A DNA stretch of 64,000 bases from an uncultured Collinsella sp. (lineage in GTDB: Bacteria; Actinomycetota; Coriobacteriia; Coriobacteriales; Coriobacteriaceae): the NCBI GenBank assembly GCA_900758475.1, contig CAAERQ010000007.1, forward strand, positions 1-64,000, written 5' to 3'. Shown here in pieces: positions 17,193 through 25,961 of this stretch. The notes beneath the pieces were generated by a model, which was given only the letters and a program-made list of their open reading frames with translations, did not search any database and was not told where the DNA came from. Position 1 is the first letter of the stretch. Each line of letters begins with the position of its first letter. A program made the position numbers and the translations under genes.

Positions 17193-17933
17193 ATGACTCG
17201 CGTTGCCCGTGCGTTGTCCGAACTCGGCCATTATCACGTCATGCTCAAGGGTTGTGCCGGCCAGCTGATCTTTGAGGACGATGACGACCGCCTTTATTTT
17301 CTCAATCTATTGAATAGACGATTTAGGTCCGCTCACATTCGTTTGCAGGCTTGGTTCCTCATGGACAATCATGTTCACCTGCTGTTTGACGACCCCGATA
17401 ATCAGATGAGCGTTTCCATGCATGCGATTGATACGGCATATGCGAAACACTTCAACCAAAAAACCGGCCGCCGCGGACCGGTGTTCCAGGAACGATTTAA
17501 GAGCGTGATCATTTCTGACGATGAGCAGCTGCTCCGTTGCGTTCGATATATCCATGACAACCCTGCAAAGGCTGGTATTTCTTCTGCTCCTCTTTATCGT
17601 TGGAGCAGCTTCCATGAGTATTTCTCTCATTCCGAGATTTGCGATTGTGACGGTATCCTCGATCTGTTTGGGGGTACGGAGGCGTTTTATCTTGCGAGCA
17701 CCGACGGCAAACCTAATTCCTATTTTATGCCCGAAGGCAAGCATATTTCCGATATGGATGCGCTAGAAGTTGCCCAAGCTCTTTTGGCTCCACATGAGCC
17801 TCATCAACTTAAATCTTTGCCGAAATCAGAGCGTAATCGTCTTCTGGCATTGCTGAGGCATCGGGGGTTTACGATTGACCAGATTGCGCGCCTGACGGGA
17901 ATCGGGACCAATATCATTCAAAGAGCGAAATGA
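17193..17933 (+). CDS. REP-associated tyrosine transposase (RAYT), Y1/HUH family
   Basis: A 246-residue single-strand DNA nuclease related to IS200/IS605 TnpA. The HUH motif is visible as NHVHLL (His60, His62) and the candidate catalytic Tyr83 lies in YAKHFNQ, followed by RRGPVFQERF, a hallmark of the RAYT branch. The C-terminal ~80 residues end in a helix-turn-helix-like segment (FTIDQIARLTGI), probably DNA-binding. ATG 17193 follows GGAAGGGAGG; an ATG at 17151 lacks a site. Base composition is lower in GC than neighbours. It is flanked by inverted REP copies 137 bases upstream and 8 bases downstream, which RAYTs typically recognise. Confidence 0.9.
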   Translation: MTRVARALSELGHYHVMLKGCAGQLIFEDDDDRLYFLNLLNRRFRSAHIRLQAWFLMDNHVHLLFDDPDNQMSVSMHAIDTAYAKHFNQKTGRRGPVFQERFKSVIISDDEQLLRCVRYIHDNPAKAGISSAPLYRWSSFHEYFSHSEICDCDGILDLFGGTEAFYLASTDGKPNSYFMPEGKHISDMDALEVAQALLAPHEPHQLKSLPKSERNRLLALLRHRGFTIDQIARLTGIGTNIIQRAK

Positions 17934-17940
17934 CGCTCCA

Positions 17941-17975
17941 AATGATTAAAAAATCCCCGTCCCAGAATAATCATT
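17941..17975 (+). repeat. REP-like repeat, right flank of RAYT gene
   Basis: A 35-base copy beginning AATGATT, with core ATCCCCGTCCCAGAA and end AATCATT. The perfect 7-base terminal inverted repeat is preserved. On the minus strand its end supplies the TGA stop codon of dinB (17971-17973). Confidence 0.8.
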
Positions 17976-19227
17976 GGGAGGAGAAGCGGGATTGGCGGCC
18001 GAAGGATAGGGCGGTGTCGCCGAATTTGTCTCGGACGGCGTCAATGGCGACGGAGAGGTCGCGGCGGTCGCTGGATTGGGCTCCGCGGTCATCGATCTCG
18101 CAGAATAGGTCGGTTTGGATACCGCCTTGGTGGTTGAAGTCGCTCATGCCGATGCCTGCCAAGCGAACATGCATGCCTTCCTGCCAGATGTTGTCGAGCA
18201 GTTCGAGTGCAACCGCCCCGAAGATGTTCTCATCGTCGGTCGGATGGGGCAGCCGGCGCTGCGCCGTACGCCCGCTGCCATACGAATACTTAAGCTTGAG
18301 CGTTACCGTGGAACCCGTCAGCCCCTGACGGCGCAGACGGCGTCCCACTGACTCTCCCAGCAGCGCAATCGCCGCCTCGATATCCCCACGCTCAGTCAAA
18401 TCCTTCGCAAAGGTGCGCTCATTGCTCACCGATTTAACTTCACGTTCGTCATCCAGGCCGGTGACCTCGGATACTTCGAGCCCCAAAGCACGCTGACGCA
18501 TGCGCTCGCCATTCACGCCAAAAATTGCAGCCAGGGTGGACTCTGGCGCGCGTGAAAGCTCGCCGAGTGTATAGATGCGCATGCGACGCAGTCGCTCCTC
18601 GGCCGAACGCCCGATTCCGCTCATGGCAGATACCGGCAGCGCAGCCAAAAAGCGCTGTTCCGTACCGGGGCGCACAATGGTCAGACCAAACGGCTTGTCG
18701 CGCTCGCTTGCGATTTTGGCCACGGTCTTGTTGCAGCCGACGCCGATGGAACACGTCACCCCCAGCGCCGCAACGCGGTCGCTCATGCGCCGTGCTACCA
18801 GTAGCGGATCCTCGGGCGCAAACCGGCCCGGCGTAATATCGATAAAGGCCTCGTCGATGGACACGCGCTCCACGCGCGGTGTCTCATCGGCGAGAATCGC
18901 CATGACCTGCGCGCTCACCTCACGGTAGCGATCAAAGTGTCCGTGCGTCCAAATGGCCTGCGGGCACAGGCGCCGCGCCTCGGCCGAGGCCATGGCAGAA
19001 TGCACGCCAAAGCGACGAGCCTCGTACGAACACGTGGACACGACGCCGCGTGACTCGGCGTCTCCGCCCACGATGAGCGGCTTTCCGCGCCATTCGGGAT
19101 GATCGAGCATCTCCACGCTCGCAAAAAATGCATCGAGGTCCATCAGGCCCACCGCCGGACCCGTCCAGGGCGGCGGCGTGACGCCCGCAGCATCCTCATA
19201 ACCGTATGTATGTTCGCGTCTTTCCAT
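17971..19227 (-). CDS. dinB: DNA polymerase IV (Y family)
   Basis: A 418-residue translesion polymerase. The catalytic residues are in LMDLDAFFASVE (first Asp) and VSIDEAFID (Asp-Glu pair); the little-finger domain follows. A clamp-binding-like QTDLF lies near the C-terminus, followed by ~40 residues. There is no recognisable Shine-Dalgarno sequence: a TATACT box lies 6 bases upstream of the ATG, so the mRNA may be leaderless. The final codons and stop lie inside a REP-like repeat. Confidence 0.95.
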   Translation of the reverse strand: MERREHTYGYEDAAGVTPPPWTGPAVGLMDLDAFFASVEMLDHPEWRGKPLIVGGDAESRGVVSTCSYEARRFGVHSAMASAEARRLCPQAIWTHGHFDRYREVSAQVMAILADETPRVERVSIDEAFIDITPGRFAPEDPLLVARRMSDRVAALGVTCSIGVGCNKTVAKIASERDKPFGLTIVRPGTEQRFLAALPVSAMSGIGRSAEERLRRMRIYTLGELSRAPESTLAAIFGVNGERMRQRALGLEVSEVTGLDDEREVKSVSNERTFAKDLTERGDIEAAIALLGESVGRRLRRQGLTGSTVTLKLKYSYGSGRTAQRRLPHPTDDENIFGAVALELLDNIWQEGMHVRLAGIGMSDFNHQGGIQTDLFCEIDDRGAQSSDRRDLSVAIDAVRDKFGDTALSFGRQSRFSSQ

Positions 19228-19233
19228 GTCATG

Positions 19234-19239
19234 AGTATA
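19234..19239 (-). promoter_or_regulatory. Putative -10 box for dinB, giving a leaderless transcript
   Basis: TATACT on the minus strand ends 6 bases before the dinB ATG. With normal spacing transcription would start at or within a base of the start codon. No good -35 is seen. Confidence 0.45.
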
Positions 19240-19343
19240 CCGCGCAGCTCATGTGGGGTGCGTGTATGTGCTTGCAAATCGCGAATTCTTGTCTAAGATA
19301 TGGATTTGCCCTCGACTACACCGAAGAAGTTGGTCTCACGGAC

Positions 19344-19372
19344 TTCACCTGCCCGCGTCGATGGCGTATTAT
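19344..19372 (+). promoter_or_regulatory. Promoter of the rpsP operon
   Basis: TTCACC at 19344-19349 and TATTAT at 19367-19372, with a 17-base spacer, 57 bases upstream of the rpsP start. Confidence 0.55.
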
Positions 19373-19428
19373 GTTCAACTGTTTGTTTGTAGTTGCAGCC
19401 TAAAGCTGCTTGGTTGGAGGAGTTTCCT

Positions 19429-19770
19429 TTGGCAGTCAAGATTCGCCTTGCTCGTCACGGCGCTAAGAAGCGTCCGTACTACCGTGTCGTCGTCGCCGAT
19501 TCCCGCGCCCCGCGTGACGGTCGTATCATCGAGGAGGTTGGCCGCTACAATCCGATGACCGCCCCCAAGACCATTAACCTCGACCTCGAGAAGATTGCTG
19601 ACTGGCAGTCCAAGGGCGCTCAGCTCACCGACGCCGTCGCCGCTCTGGTCAAGGCCGCCAACGAGGGCGAGAAGACCGAGACCGTCGTCAAGAAGTCCAA
19701 GAAGCAGCTCGCCAAAGAGGCCGAGGCCGCTAAGGCTGCCGCTGAGGCCGCTGAGGGCGCCGAGGAGTAA
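19429..19770 (+). CDS. rpsP: 30S ribosomal protein S16
   Basis: A 113-residue S16. TTG at 19429 begins the conserved MAVKIRLARHGAKKRPYYRV, with GGAGGAG upstream; the upstream in-frame alternative at 19393 lies before the ribosome-binding site. A Lys/Ala/Glu-rich tail of ~30 residues extends beyond the S16 core. First gene of rpsP-khpA-rimM-trmD-lepB. Confidence 0.97.
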   Translation: MAVKIRLARHGAKKRPYYRVVVADSRAPRDGRIIEEVGRYNPMTAPKTINLDLEKIADWQSKGAQLTDAVAALVKAANEGEKTETVVKKSKKQLAKEAEAAKAAAEAAEGAEE

Positions 19771-19773
19771 ATC

Positions 19774-20058
19774 GTGCCTGAGGTTGACGCTGCACAGCTC
19801 GAGGGTGAGGCAATGCTCTCAGATCGCATCGCCGATCTCGTCGAATATCTCGTTGTTCAGATCGTCGACGACCCGGATTCCGTGAGCCTCGAGGTCATCG
19901 ATGGCGAAGACGCCTCTACGATTGAGGTTTCGGTTGCCGAGGATGACGTCGCTAAGGTCATCGGCCGTCGTGGCCGTACCATCAAGGCCATTCGCACGCT
20001 CGCCCGTGCACTGGCCGCTCGCCTCGACACTGCTGTCGAGGTAGAGGTTCTGGGCTAG
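19774..20058 (+). CDS. khpA: KH-domain RNA-binding protein KhpA
   Basis: A 94-residue single-KH protein. The GxxG loop appears as VIGRRGRTIKAIRTL near residue 61. KhpA proteins bind RNA and, in several Gram-positives, influence cell elongation. GTG at 19774 lies 3 bases after rpsP. An in-frame ATG at 19813 would still keep the KH core. Confidence 0.9.
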   Translation: MPEVDAAQLEGEAMLSDRIADLVEYLVVQIVDDPDSVSLEVIDGEDASTIEVSVAEDDVAKVIGRRGRTIKAIRTLARALAARLDTAVEVEVLG

Positions 20059-20062
20059 GACC

Positions 20063-20584
20063 TTGAGGTCCCAGTACAAAAACATCGCCCGTGTGGTCAA
20101 GCCGCACGGAAGGAAGGGGGAGGTCCTCGCGCAGCCGCTGCGGGGGCTTCCTTCTGTATTGGAGCCGGGTATGCGTGTCGCCTTGACGCCGCCGGCGCTC
20201 AAGCGCGACCGTTTTTGCACGGTCGTATCCGTCACCGATACGGGCGATGGCGATCTGGTCTCGTTTGAGGGCATAGACGACTTGACGGCCGCCGAGGGCA
20301 TCACCGGATGCTACGTGCTGGCCAATCGTGACGACTTCGAGCTCGATTCGCTCGACGCCGCCTATACCGACCTCATGGGTCGCGAGGTGGTCGACGAGCG
20401 CTTTGGGTCGCTCGGCACGATTGTCGAGATCATGTCGACGCCCGCCAACGATGTTTGGGTTGTCGAGGGCGATCGGTACGGCGAGGTGCTGATTCCCGTG
20501 ATCGAGCAGGTTGTGCTCGATCTTCCCGACACAGGAACAATTTCCGTCCACGTTATGGACGGCTTGATCGATATGGACAAGTAG
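20063..20584 (+). CDS. rimM: Ribosome maturation factor RimM
   Basis: A 173-residue RimM, which binds S19 during 30S maturation. The N-terminal barrel shows IARVVKPHGRKGEVLAQPL and the PRC-barrel half contains ELDSLDAAY and GEVLIPVIEQVV. TTG at 20063 is the probable start; the ribosome-binding site is weak, so reinitiation from khpA is plausible. Confidence 0.92.
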   Translation: MRSQYKNIARVVKPHGRKGEVLAQPLRGLPSVLEPGMRVALTPPALKRDRFCTVVSVTDTGDGDLVSFEGIDDLTAAEGITGCYVLANRDDFELDSLDAAYTDLMGREVVDERFGSLGTIVEIMSTPANDVWVVEGDRYGEVLIPVIEQVVLDLPDTGTISVHVMDGLIDMDK

Positions 20585-20594
20585 GGAGGACAGC

Positions 20595-21353
20595 ATGCTG
20601 ATTGAGACCCTTTCGGTCTTTCCCGAGATGTTTGAGCCCGTCATGTCCACGTCGATTTTGGGCCGCGCCCGTAAGGCCGGCCTTTTTGATTTTAAGGCGT
20701 ATAACCTGCGCGACTGGACGCACGACCGCCATCGTACCGTCGATGACGAGCCGTATGGCGGCGGGCAGGGCATGCTCATGAAGGTCGAGCCCATTGCCGA
20801 GGCAATCGAGGCCATCAGCTCCGAGGGTCCCAAGCCCACCGTGGTGTTCTTCACCCCCTGCGGCGAGCCCTTTACGCAGCATGTGGCCGAGCGCCTGCTC
20901 AAAAGTGAGCGCCTGCTGTTTGTGTGCAGTCGCTACGAGGGTGTCGACGAGCGTGCCTATGCGTATGCCGACGAGCGTCTGTCGATTGGCGACTACGTGC
21001 TCACGGGCGGCGAGCTGCCCGCTATGGTCATGGCCGATGCCGTCGTACGGCTCATTCCCGGAGCCTTGGGCGACGAGATGAGCAATGTCGACGAGTCCTT
21101 CTCGACCGCCGAGGACGGTGGCCTGCTCGAGTACGCGCAGTACACCCGCCCCGCCGAGTTTAATGGCGAGGGCGTGCCTCCAGTACTCGTAAGCGGCGAC
21201 CACGCCAAGGTCGATGCCTGGCGTCGCAAAAACGCCATCGAGCGTACCTGTCGTTGGCGTCCCGATCTTATCGAGACGGCACACCTTACGCCCGAGGAGC
21301 GCGCGTACGCGCAGGAGATCCTGGACGCTTCGTATTCGCAGAGCGAGGAGTGA
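20595..21353 (+). CDS. trmD: tRNA (guanine-N1)-methyltransferase TrmD
   Basis: A 252-residue SPOUT methyltransferase making m1G37. Trefoil-knot signatures are present: DDEPYGGGQGMLMK, LLFVCSRYEGVDERA and SIGDYVLTGGELPAM. It lies 10 bases after rimM behind GGGAGG. Confidence 0.97.
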   Translation: MLIETLSVFPEMFEPVMSTSILGRARKAGLFDFKAYNLRDWTHDRHRTVDDEPYGGGQGMLMKVEPIAEAIEAISSEGPKPTVVFFTPCGEPFTQHVAERLLKSERLLFVCSRYEGVDERAYAYADERLSIGDYVLTGGELPAMVMADAVVRLIPGALGDEMSNVDESFSTAEDGGLLEYAQYTRPAEFNGEGVPPVLVSGDHAKVDAWRRKNAIERTCRWRPDLIETAHLTPEERAYAQEILDASYSQSEE

Positions 21354-21355
21354 GA

Positions 21356-21919
21356 ATGGTCGCATCGCAGCATTCTGCCCTGAGGGGCGCCTTTGAGTGG
21401 ATCGTAATCGTTGCGATCGCGCTGGTCGCAACCTTCTTGATTCGCTCGTTTGTGGTCGAACCCTTTGTGGTGCCCACCGGCTCCATGGAGTCCACGATTG
21501 AGATCGGCGATCAGATTCTGGCGCAGAAGGTGACGCTCGAACTCGGACAGCCCGTCAAGCAAGGCGATATCGTGGTGTTCCACAACCCCGATGCCACGTC
21601 CGAGCATGACGTGCTGGTGAAGCGCGTCATCGCCACGGCCGGCCAGACGGTCGACCTGCAGGACGGCAAGGTCGTCGTCGACGGCCAGGCGCTCGATGAG
21701 GACTATACGACCGGCATGAGCTGGCCGCTTTCGGTCCAAGCCCCCGGCGCTCAGGTGAGCTATCCCTACACCGTCCCTGACGACTGTGTGTGGGTGATGG
21801 GCGACAACCGCGAGAACTCTGCTGACTCCCGCTACTTTGGCCCGGTCGACCGCTCCGACTTGATCGCCGTGGCGCTTGTACGCTACTGGCCGCTCAACCG
21901 TATCGGCGCTATCGACTAA
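21356..21919 (+). CDS. lepB: Signal peptidase I
   Basis: A 187-residue type I signal peptidase. One N-terminal transmembrane segment (about 14-29) precedes the catalytic Ser43 in PTGSMEST; the general base is Lys89 in VLVKRVIA; GDNRENSADSRYFGPV is box E. The ATG follows GAGCGAGGAG that ends the trmD coding region, so it is translationally linked to trmD. Short, single-span Gram-positive type. Confidence 0.94.
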   Translation: MVASQHSALRGAFEWIVIVAIALVATFLIRSFVVEPFVVPTGSMESTIEIGDQILAQKVTLELGQPVKQGDIVVFHNPDATSEHDVLVKRVIATAGQTVDLQDGKVVVDGQALDEDYTTGMSWPLSVQAPGAQVSYPYTVPDDCVWVMGDNRENSADSRYFGPVDRSDLIAVALVRYWPLNRIGAID

Positions 21920-21978
21920 AAACCGCTATAGTACAGTACCTAACCGTGTAATCGTTTCGACGAGGGGATATTAGAGGC

Positions 21979-22890
21979 ATGAACGCTTCATCGCTTTCCT
22001 TCCAAGACATCATCCTGCGCCTCCAGCAGTACTGGGGCGAGCAGGGCTGCGTCATTATGCAGCCCTATGACTCCGAGGTCGGTGCCGGTACCTTCCATAC
22101 CGCGACCACGCTGCGCTCGCTCGGTCCCGCCGAGTGGCGCACCTGCTATGCGCAGCCCTGCCGCCGTCCCGCCGATGGCCGCTACGGCGAGAACCCCAAC
22201 CGCATGCAGCACTACTATCAGTTCCAGGTGCTCATCAAGCCCTCGCCGGTCAACGCCCAGGAGCTTTACCTGGGTTCGCTGGCCGCCATTGGCCTGGACC
22301 CCAACGACCATGACGTCCGCTTTGTCGAGGACGACTGGGAGAGCCCGACGCTCGGCGCCTGGGGCCTTGGCTGGGAGGTCTGGCTCAATGGCATGGAGGT
22401 CACGCAGTTTACGTACTTCCAGCAGGTGGGCGGCATCGAGGTCGACCCCGTGCCCGTCGAGATCACCTATGGCCTGGAGCGTATCGCCATGTACGCCCAG
22501 GGCGTCAACTCGGTCTACGACCTGGTGTGGAGCTATCTGCCCGACGGCACGCCCATGACCTACGGCGACGTGTTCCTGGAGAACGAGCGCGAGTTCAGCG
22601 CTTACAACTTTGAGGTCGCCAACGTCGAAATGATGCGTCAGAAGTTTGACGACTACGAGGCTGAGTGCCACTCCTGCCTGGAGCGCAAGCTGCCGCTGCC
22701 GGCATATGACTGCGTCATGAAGTGCAGCCACGCCTTCAACCTGCTCGATGCCCGCGGTGCGCTGTCCGCAGTCGAGCGCGCCAACTACATTCTGCGCGTC
22801 CGCGCCGTCGCCAAGGCGTGCTGCGAGGCCTACATGGCCGAGGTCGCCGGAGTCAACGAGAATGCCGACCAGGAAGGCGAGGTGGCGTAA
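21979..22890 (+). CDS. glyQ: Glycine-tRNA ligase alpha subunit
   Basis: A 303-residue alpha subunit of the heterotetrameric glycyl-tRNA synthetase, holding the class II catalytic core. Diagnostic segments are GCVIMQPYDSEVGAGTFHTAT and GWEVWLNGMEVTQFTYFQQ. The upstream gap from lepB is only 59 bases, too short for a T-box. glyS follows after 3 bases. Confidence 0.97.
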   Translation: MNASSLSFQDIILRLQQYWGEQGCVIMQPYDSEVGAGTFHTATTLRSLGPAEWRTCYAQPCRRPADGRYGENPNRMQHYYQFQVLIKPSPVNAQELYLGSLAAIGLDPNDHDVRFVEDDWESPTLGAWGLGWEVWLNGMEVTQFTYFQQVGGIEVDPVPVEITYGLERIAMYAQGVNSVYDLVWSYLPDGTPMTYGDVFLENEREFSAYNFEVANVEMMRQKFDDYEAECHSCLERKLPLPAYDCVMKCSHAFNLLDARGALSAVERANYILRVRAVAKACCEAYMAEVAGVNENADQEGEVA

Positions 22891-22893
22891 GCC

Positions 22894-24990
22894 ATGGCAG
22901 ACGCTAAGGATTTCCTGTTTGAGATCGGTACGGAGGAAATGCCCTCTGCACCGCTGAACAATGCCGTCAAGCAGCTTGGCACCATGATTGCCAAGGGTCT
23001 CGACGAGGCCGGTCTGGCCCACGGCGAGGTCCGCGTGATCTCGAGCCCGCGTCGCCTGGCTGCGCTCGTTGCCGACGTTGCCACCGCGACCGATGAGGTT
23101 CACGAGGTTAAGCGTGGCCCCGCGGCCAACATCGCCTTCGACGCCGACGGAAACGCCACCAAAGCCGCCCAGGGCTTCGCCCGCAAGTGCGGTGTGGCTG
23201 CCGAGGACCTGGTCCGTCGCGAGGACACCGACGGCCGTGAGTACGTCTTTGCCGAGAAGAACATCCCTTCTGCCCCGGCCACCCCGATTCTGACGGCCCT
23301 GTGCGAGAAGACCATCGCCGGCCTGCAGTGGCCCAATTACCGCTCTCAGCGCTGGGGTCACGAGCACGCCACGTTCGTGCGTCCGGTCCGCTGGATCTGC
23401 TGCCTTTTGGGCGAGGATGTCGTGCCCGTGTCCTTTGCTGACGTGACGAGCGGCAATACCACGCGCGGCCATCGCGTGCTTGGCCCCGGTGACCATGTGG
23501 TCGCCAGCCCCGCTGTTTACGAGCAGGTGCTCGAGGATGCCGGTGTGCTTTCTGCCGAGCGCCGTCGCGAGGCCATCCTTGCCGGTATCGCCGAGGTCGA
23601 GGCTGCGCGCCCCGGCTGCCACGTCGATACGCCCAAGAAGGTCTTTGAGGAGGTCATCAACCTCTGCGAGTGGCCGACGGTGCTCGTCGGCACCTTCGAT
23701 GAGGAGTTCCTCAAGGTGCCGCACGAGATCATCTGCGAGTCTATGCTCACCAATCAGCGCTACTTCCCGATCTATGACGGCGAGGGCAAGCTGACGCGTG
23801 AGTTTGTGGTCGTCTCCAACAGCAAGCCCGAGAATGCCGAGCGCGTGATCGACGGCAACGAGCGTGTCGTGCGCGCCCGCCTGGACGACGCCAAGTTCTT
23901 CTACGAGGAGGATCTGAAGATCTCCCTCGACGAGTTCCGTGAGCGTCTGGCCAAGGTCGCCTTCCAGGAGAAGCTCGGCAGCGTGCTCGCCAAGTCCGAG
24001 CGTATTGAGCAGCTCGCGCTCGCTATTGCCCGCGAGGCTCACCTGGGTGCCCACCTGGCCGCCGACGCCGGCCGCGCCGCTCACCTGTGCAAGGCCGACC
24101 TGGTGTCCAACGCTGTCGTCGAGTTCACGAGCCAGCAGGGCGTGATGGGCGGTTACTACGCCAGCGCGATGGGGGAGAACGACGAGGTCGCTCACGCTAT
24201 TCGCGATCACTATCGTCCCCGCTTTGCCGGTGACGAGCTCCCCGAGGGCACCGCTGGCTGCATCGTGGCCTGCGCCGACAAGCTCGATACCATTGCCGGC
24301 ATCTTTGCCATCGGCGAGCCCCCGACCGGCTCTTCCGACCCGTACGCGCTGCGTCGTGCCGCCATCGGCATCATCAACATCCTTCGCGACCGTCTGCCGA
24401 TCGACCCCACGTCGCTCATCGACTTTGCGCTCGAGCTCTATAGCGAGCAGGGCATTGAGTTCGACGCCGCCGAGGTCGCCCAGCAGGTTCGCGACTTCTT
24501 CCACGGCCGTTTGGTGAGCATGGCCCGCGACGAGAAGATCCCGGCCGACACCGTTGCCGCCGTTTCCGCGGTGCACATCATTGCCCCGTCGGTCTTCTTC
24601 GCCCGCTGCGCCGCCCTCGATGAGGCCCGCAAGAACGACGCCGAGACCTTCGACAACCTGGCGACCGCTTACGCCCGCGCGGCGCATATCTCCAAGCCCG
24701 AACTGGGCGCGGAGTACGATCGCGCTCTGATGGGCGAGGTCGAGCTTGCGCTTGCCGACGCCTCCGAGGCCGCTCAGACCGCCGTCGATGCCGCGCTTGC
24801 TACCGAGGATTATCCTGCCGCATTCGCTGCCCTCGCCGCCCTGCGTGCCCCCATCGACCGTTTCTTCGACGAGGTTATGGTCATGGACAAGGACGAGCAG
24901 CTCCGCGATAATCGCCTTAAGCTGCTCAACCGCTTCGAGGCCGTTTTCTCCGGCATCGCCAACATCGGCGAGCTTGCCCGCAAAAAGTAA
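22894..24990 (+). CDS. glyS: Glycine-tRNA ligase beta subunit
   Basis: A 698-residue beta subunit, which binds tRNA-Gly. The N-terminus FLFEIGTEEMPSAPL, the central LTNQRYFPIYDGEGKL and the PTGSSDPYALRRAAIGI segment are characteristic. Length is normal. A C-terminal anticodon-binding (DALR-like) region completes it. Confidence 0.97.
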   Translation: MADAKDFLFEIGTEEMPSAPLNNAVKQLGTMIAKGLDEAGLAHGEVRVISSPRRLAALVADVATATDEVHEVKRGPAANIAFDADGNATKAAQGFARKCGVAAEDLVRREDTDGREYVFAEKNIPSAPATPILTALCEKTIAGLQWPNYRSQRWGHEHATFVRPVRWICCLLGEDVVPVSFADVTSGNTTRGHRVLGPGDHVVASPAVYEQVLEDAGVLSAERRREAILAGIAEVEAARPGCHVDTPKKVFEEVINLCEWPTVLVGTFDEEFLKVPHEIICESMLTNQRYFPIYDGEGKLTREFVVVSNSKPENAERVIDGNERVVRARLDDAKFFYEEDLKISLDEFRERLAKVAFQEKLGSVLAKSERIEQLALAIAREAHLGAHLAADAGRAAHLCKADLVSNAVVEFTSQQGVMGGYYASAMGENDEVAHAIRDHYRPRFAGDELPEGTAGCIVACADKLDTIAGIFAIGEPPTGSSDPYALRRAAIGIINILRDRLPIDPTSLIDFALELYSEQGIEFDAAEVAQQVRDFFHGRLVSMARDEKIPADTVAAVSAVHIIAPSVFFARCAALDEARKNDAETFDNLATAYARAAHISKPELGAEYDRALMGEVELALADASEAAQTAVDAALATEDYPAAFAALAALRAPIDRFFDEVMVMDKDEQLRDNRLKLLNRFEAVFSGIANIGELARKK

Positions 24991-25024
24991 GCTAGCCTGC
25001 GCATAAGCGCAAAAGGAGCCCCGC

Positions 25025-25900
25025 ATGGATTGCCCGGTCACCGCTCGTCCCACCGTTATCGTTATCTCCGACTCGCTCGGTGATACCGCTTGTGAGGTGG
25101 TGCTTGCGGCGTCCGGGCAATTTGATGAAGGGGCTTTTCGTGTTTTACGTCTGCCTAAGGTGACCTCGGTGGAGCAGGTTAAGTCGTTTGTGGGCCCGCA
25201 TGTCGATGCGGACCATCGCGATATCGCCGTATTCCACACAATTGTCGATCCGGCGCTTCGTGCTCGCGTGCTCGACTACTTGGGCATGCTGCACATTCGC
25301 TCGGTCGACCTGATCGGCCCGACGCTTGCCGTGCTGTCGTCGCTCATCGGTGTGCCTCCCAAGGGCGTTGCGGGTGTGATTCACAAGACCGATGACCGGT
25401 ATTTCCACCGTATCGAGGCCATGGAGTATTTCGTTGAGCACGATGACGGACGCGGTTGCGACGATCTGTCGGCTGCCGATATCGTTTTGCTGGGCGTGTC
25501 GCGCACATCCAAGACGCCGCTGTCGATGTATTTGGCCTATCAGGGCTACAAGGTCGCCAACGTTCCGTTGGCGCACGGTATGGAGCCGCCCAAGTCGATT
25601 TACAAGGTCGATCCGATGCGTCTCTTCGGTCTGATTTCGACCGTCGATGTAATTTCCGAGATTCGCGATAGCCGCCTGGGCGACGACTATGCCCGTGCCG
25701 TCGCCGGTTCCTATGCCGAGCCCGAGAGTGTGCGCAGTGAGCTCGAGGAGGCTCGTGCCCTCATGAAACGTCTGGGTTGCTTTGTGGTGCGCACCGACGG
25801 CAAGGCGATCGAGGAGAGTGCCTCCGAGATCATCGCTCACCTCGAAGAGATTCAAGAGGCAAGAGCCCGCCGCGCCGCCCGCCGCGCTCAACAAAAGTAG
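25025..25900 (+). CDS. PPDK regulatory protein (DUF299 kinase/pyrophosphorylase)
   Basis: A 291-residue bifunctional regulator that switches PPDK off by ADP-dependent Thr phosphorylation and on by Pi-dependent dephosphorylation, according to family knowledge. The P-loop-like GVSRTSKTPLSMYLA lies near residue 157. The adjacent ppdK identifies PPDK rather than PEP synthase as the target. It follows glyS by 34 bases and probably shares its transcript, while ppdK has its own regulated promoter region. Confidence 0.92.
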   Translation: MDCPVTARPTVIVISDSLGDTACEVVLAASGQFDEGAFRVLRLPKVTSVEQVKSFVGPHVDADHRDIAVFHTIVDPALRARVLDYLGMLHIRSVDLIGPTLAVLSSLIGVPPKGVAGVIHKTDDRYFHRIEAMEYFVEHDDGRGCDDLSAADIVLLGVSRTSKTPLSMYLAYQGYKVANVPLAHGMEPPKSIYKVDPMRLFGLISTVDVISEIRDSRLGDDYARAVAGSYAEPESVRSELEEARALMKRLGCFVVRTDGKAIEESASEIIAHLEEIQEARARRAARRAQQK

Positions 25901-25930
25901 CTTATTGGGTTAGCTAAAAATACCTGAAAT

Positions 25931-25948
25931 TGATAAAGCGCTTTATCA
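25931..25948. promoter_or_regulatory. Perfect 18-base palindrome, LacI/CcpA-like operator upstream of ppdK
   Basis: TGATAAAGCGCTTTATCA is an uninterrupted perfect palindrome. The core AAAGCGCTTT matches the style of LacI-family and cre operators. It ends 13 bases before a TTGACA box, so a bound regulator would sit just upstream of the polymerase. Confidence 0.6.
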
Positions 25949-25961
25949 GTTTCTACCGCTT

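Noticed and set aside
19195..19225. SOS/LexA box at the dinB start (GAACATAC-like)
   Set aside because: Only one half matches the actinobacterial SOS palindrome; the other half diverges and the site is inside the coding region.
21920..21978. Possible T-box riboswitch before glyQ
   Set aside because: Only 59 bases separate lepB from glyQ; a T-box needs far more sequence, and no specifier or terminator structure is present.
21988..25239. A 1083-codon open frame on the minus strand opposite glyQ, glyS and the PPDK regulatory protein
   Set aside because: It lies antisense to three well-identified genes. Its composition (Gly/Leu/Val/Ala/His-rich repeats of low complexity) is what high-GC3 coding DNA gives on the opposite strand.
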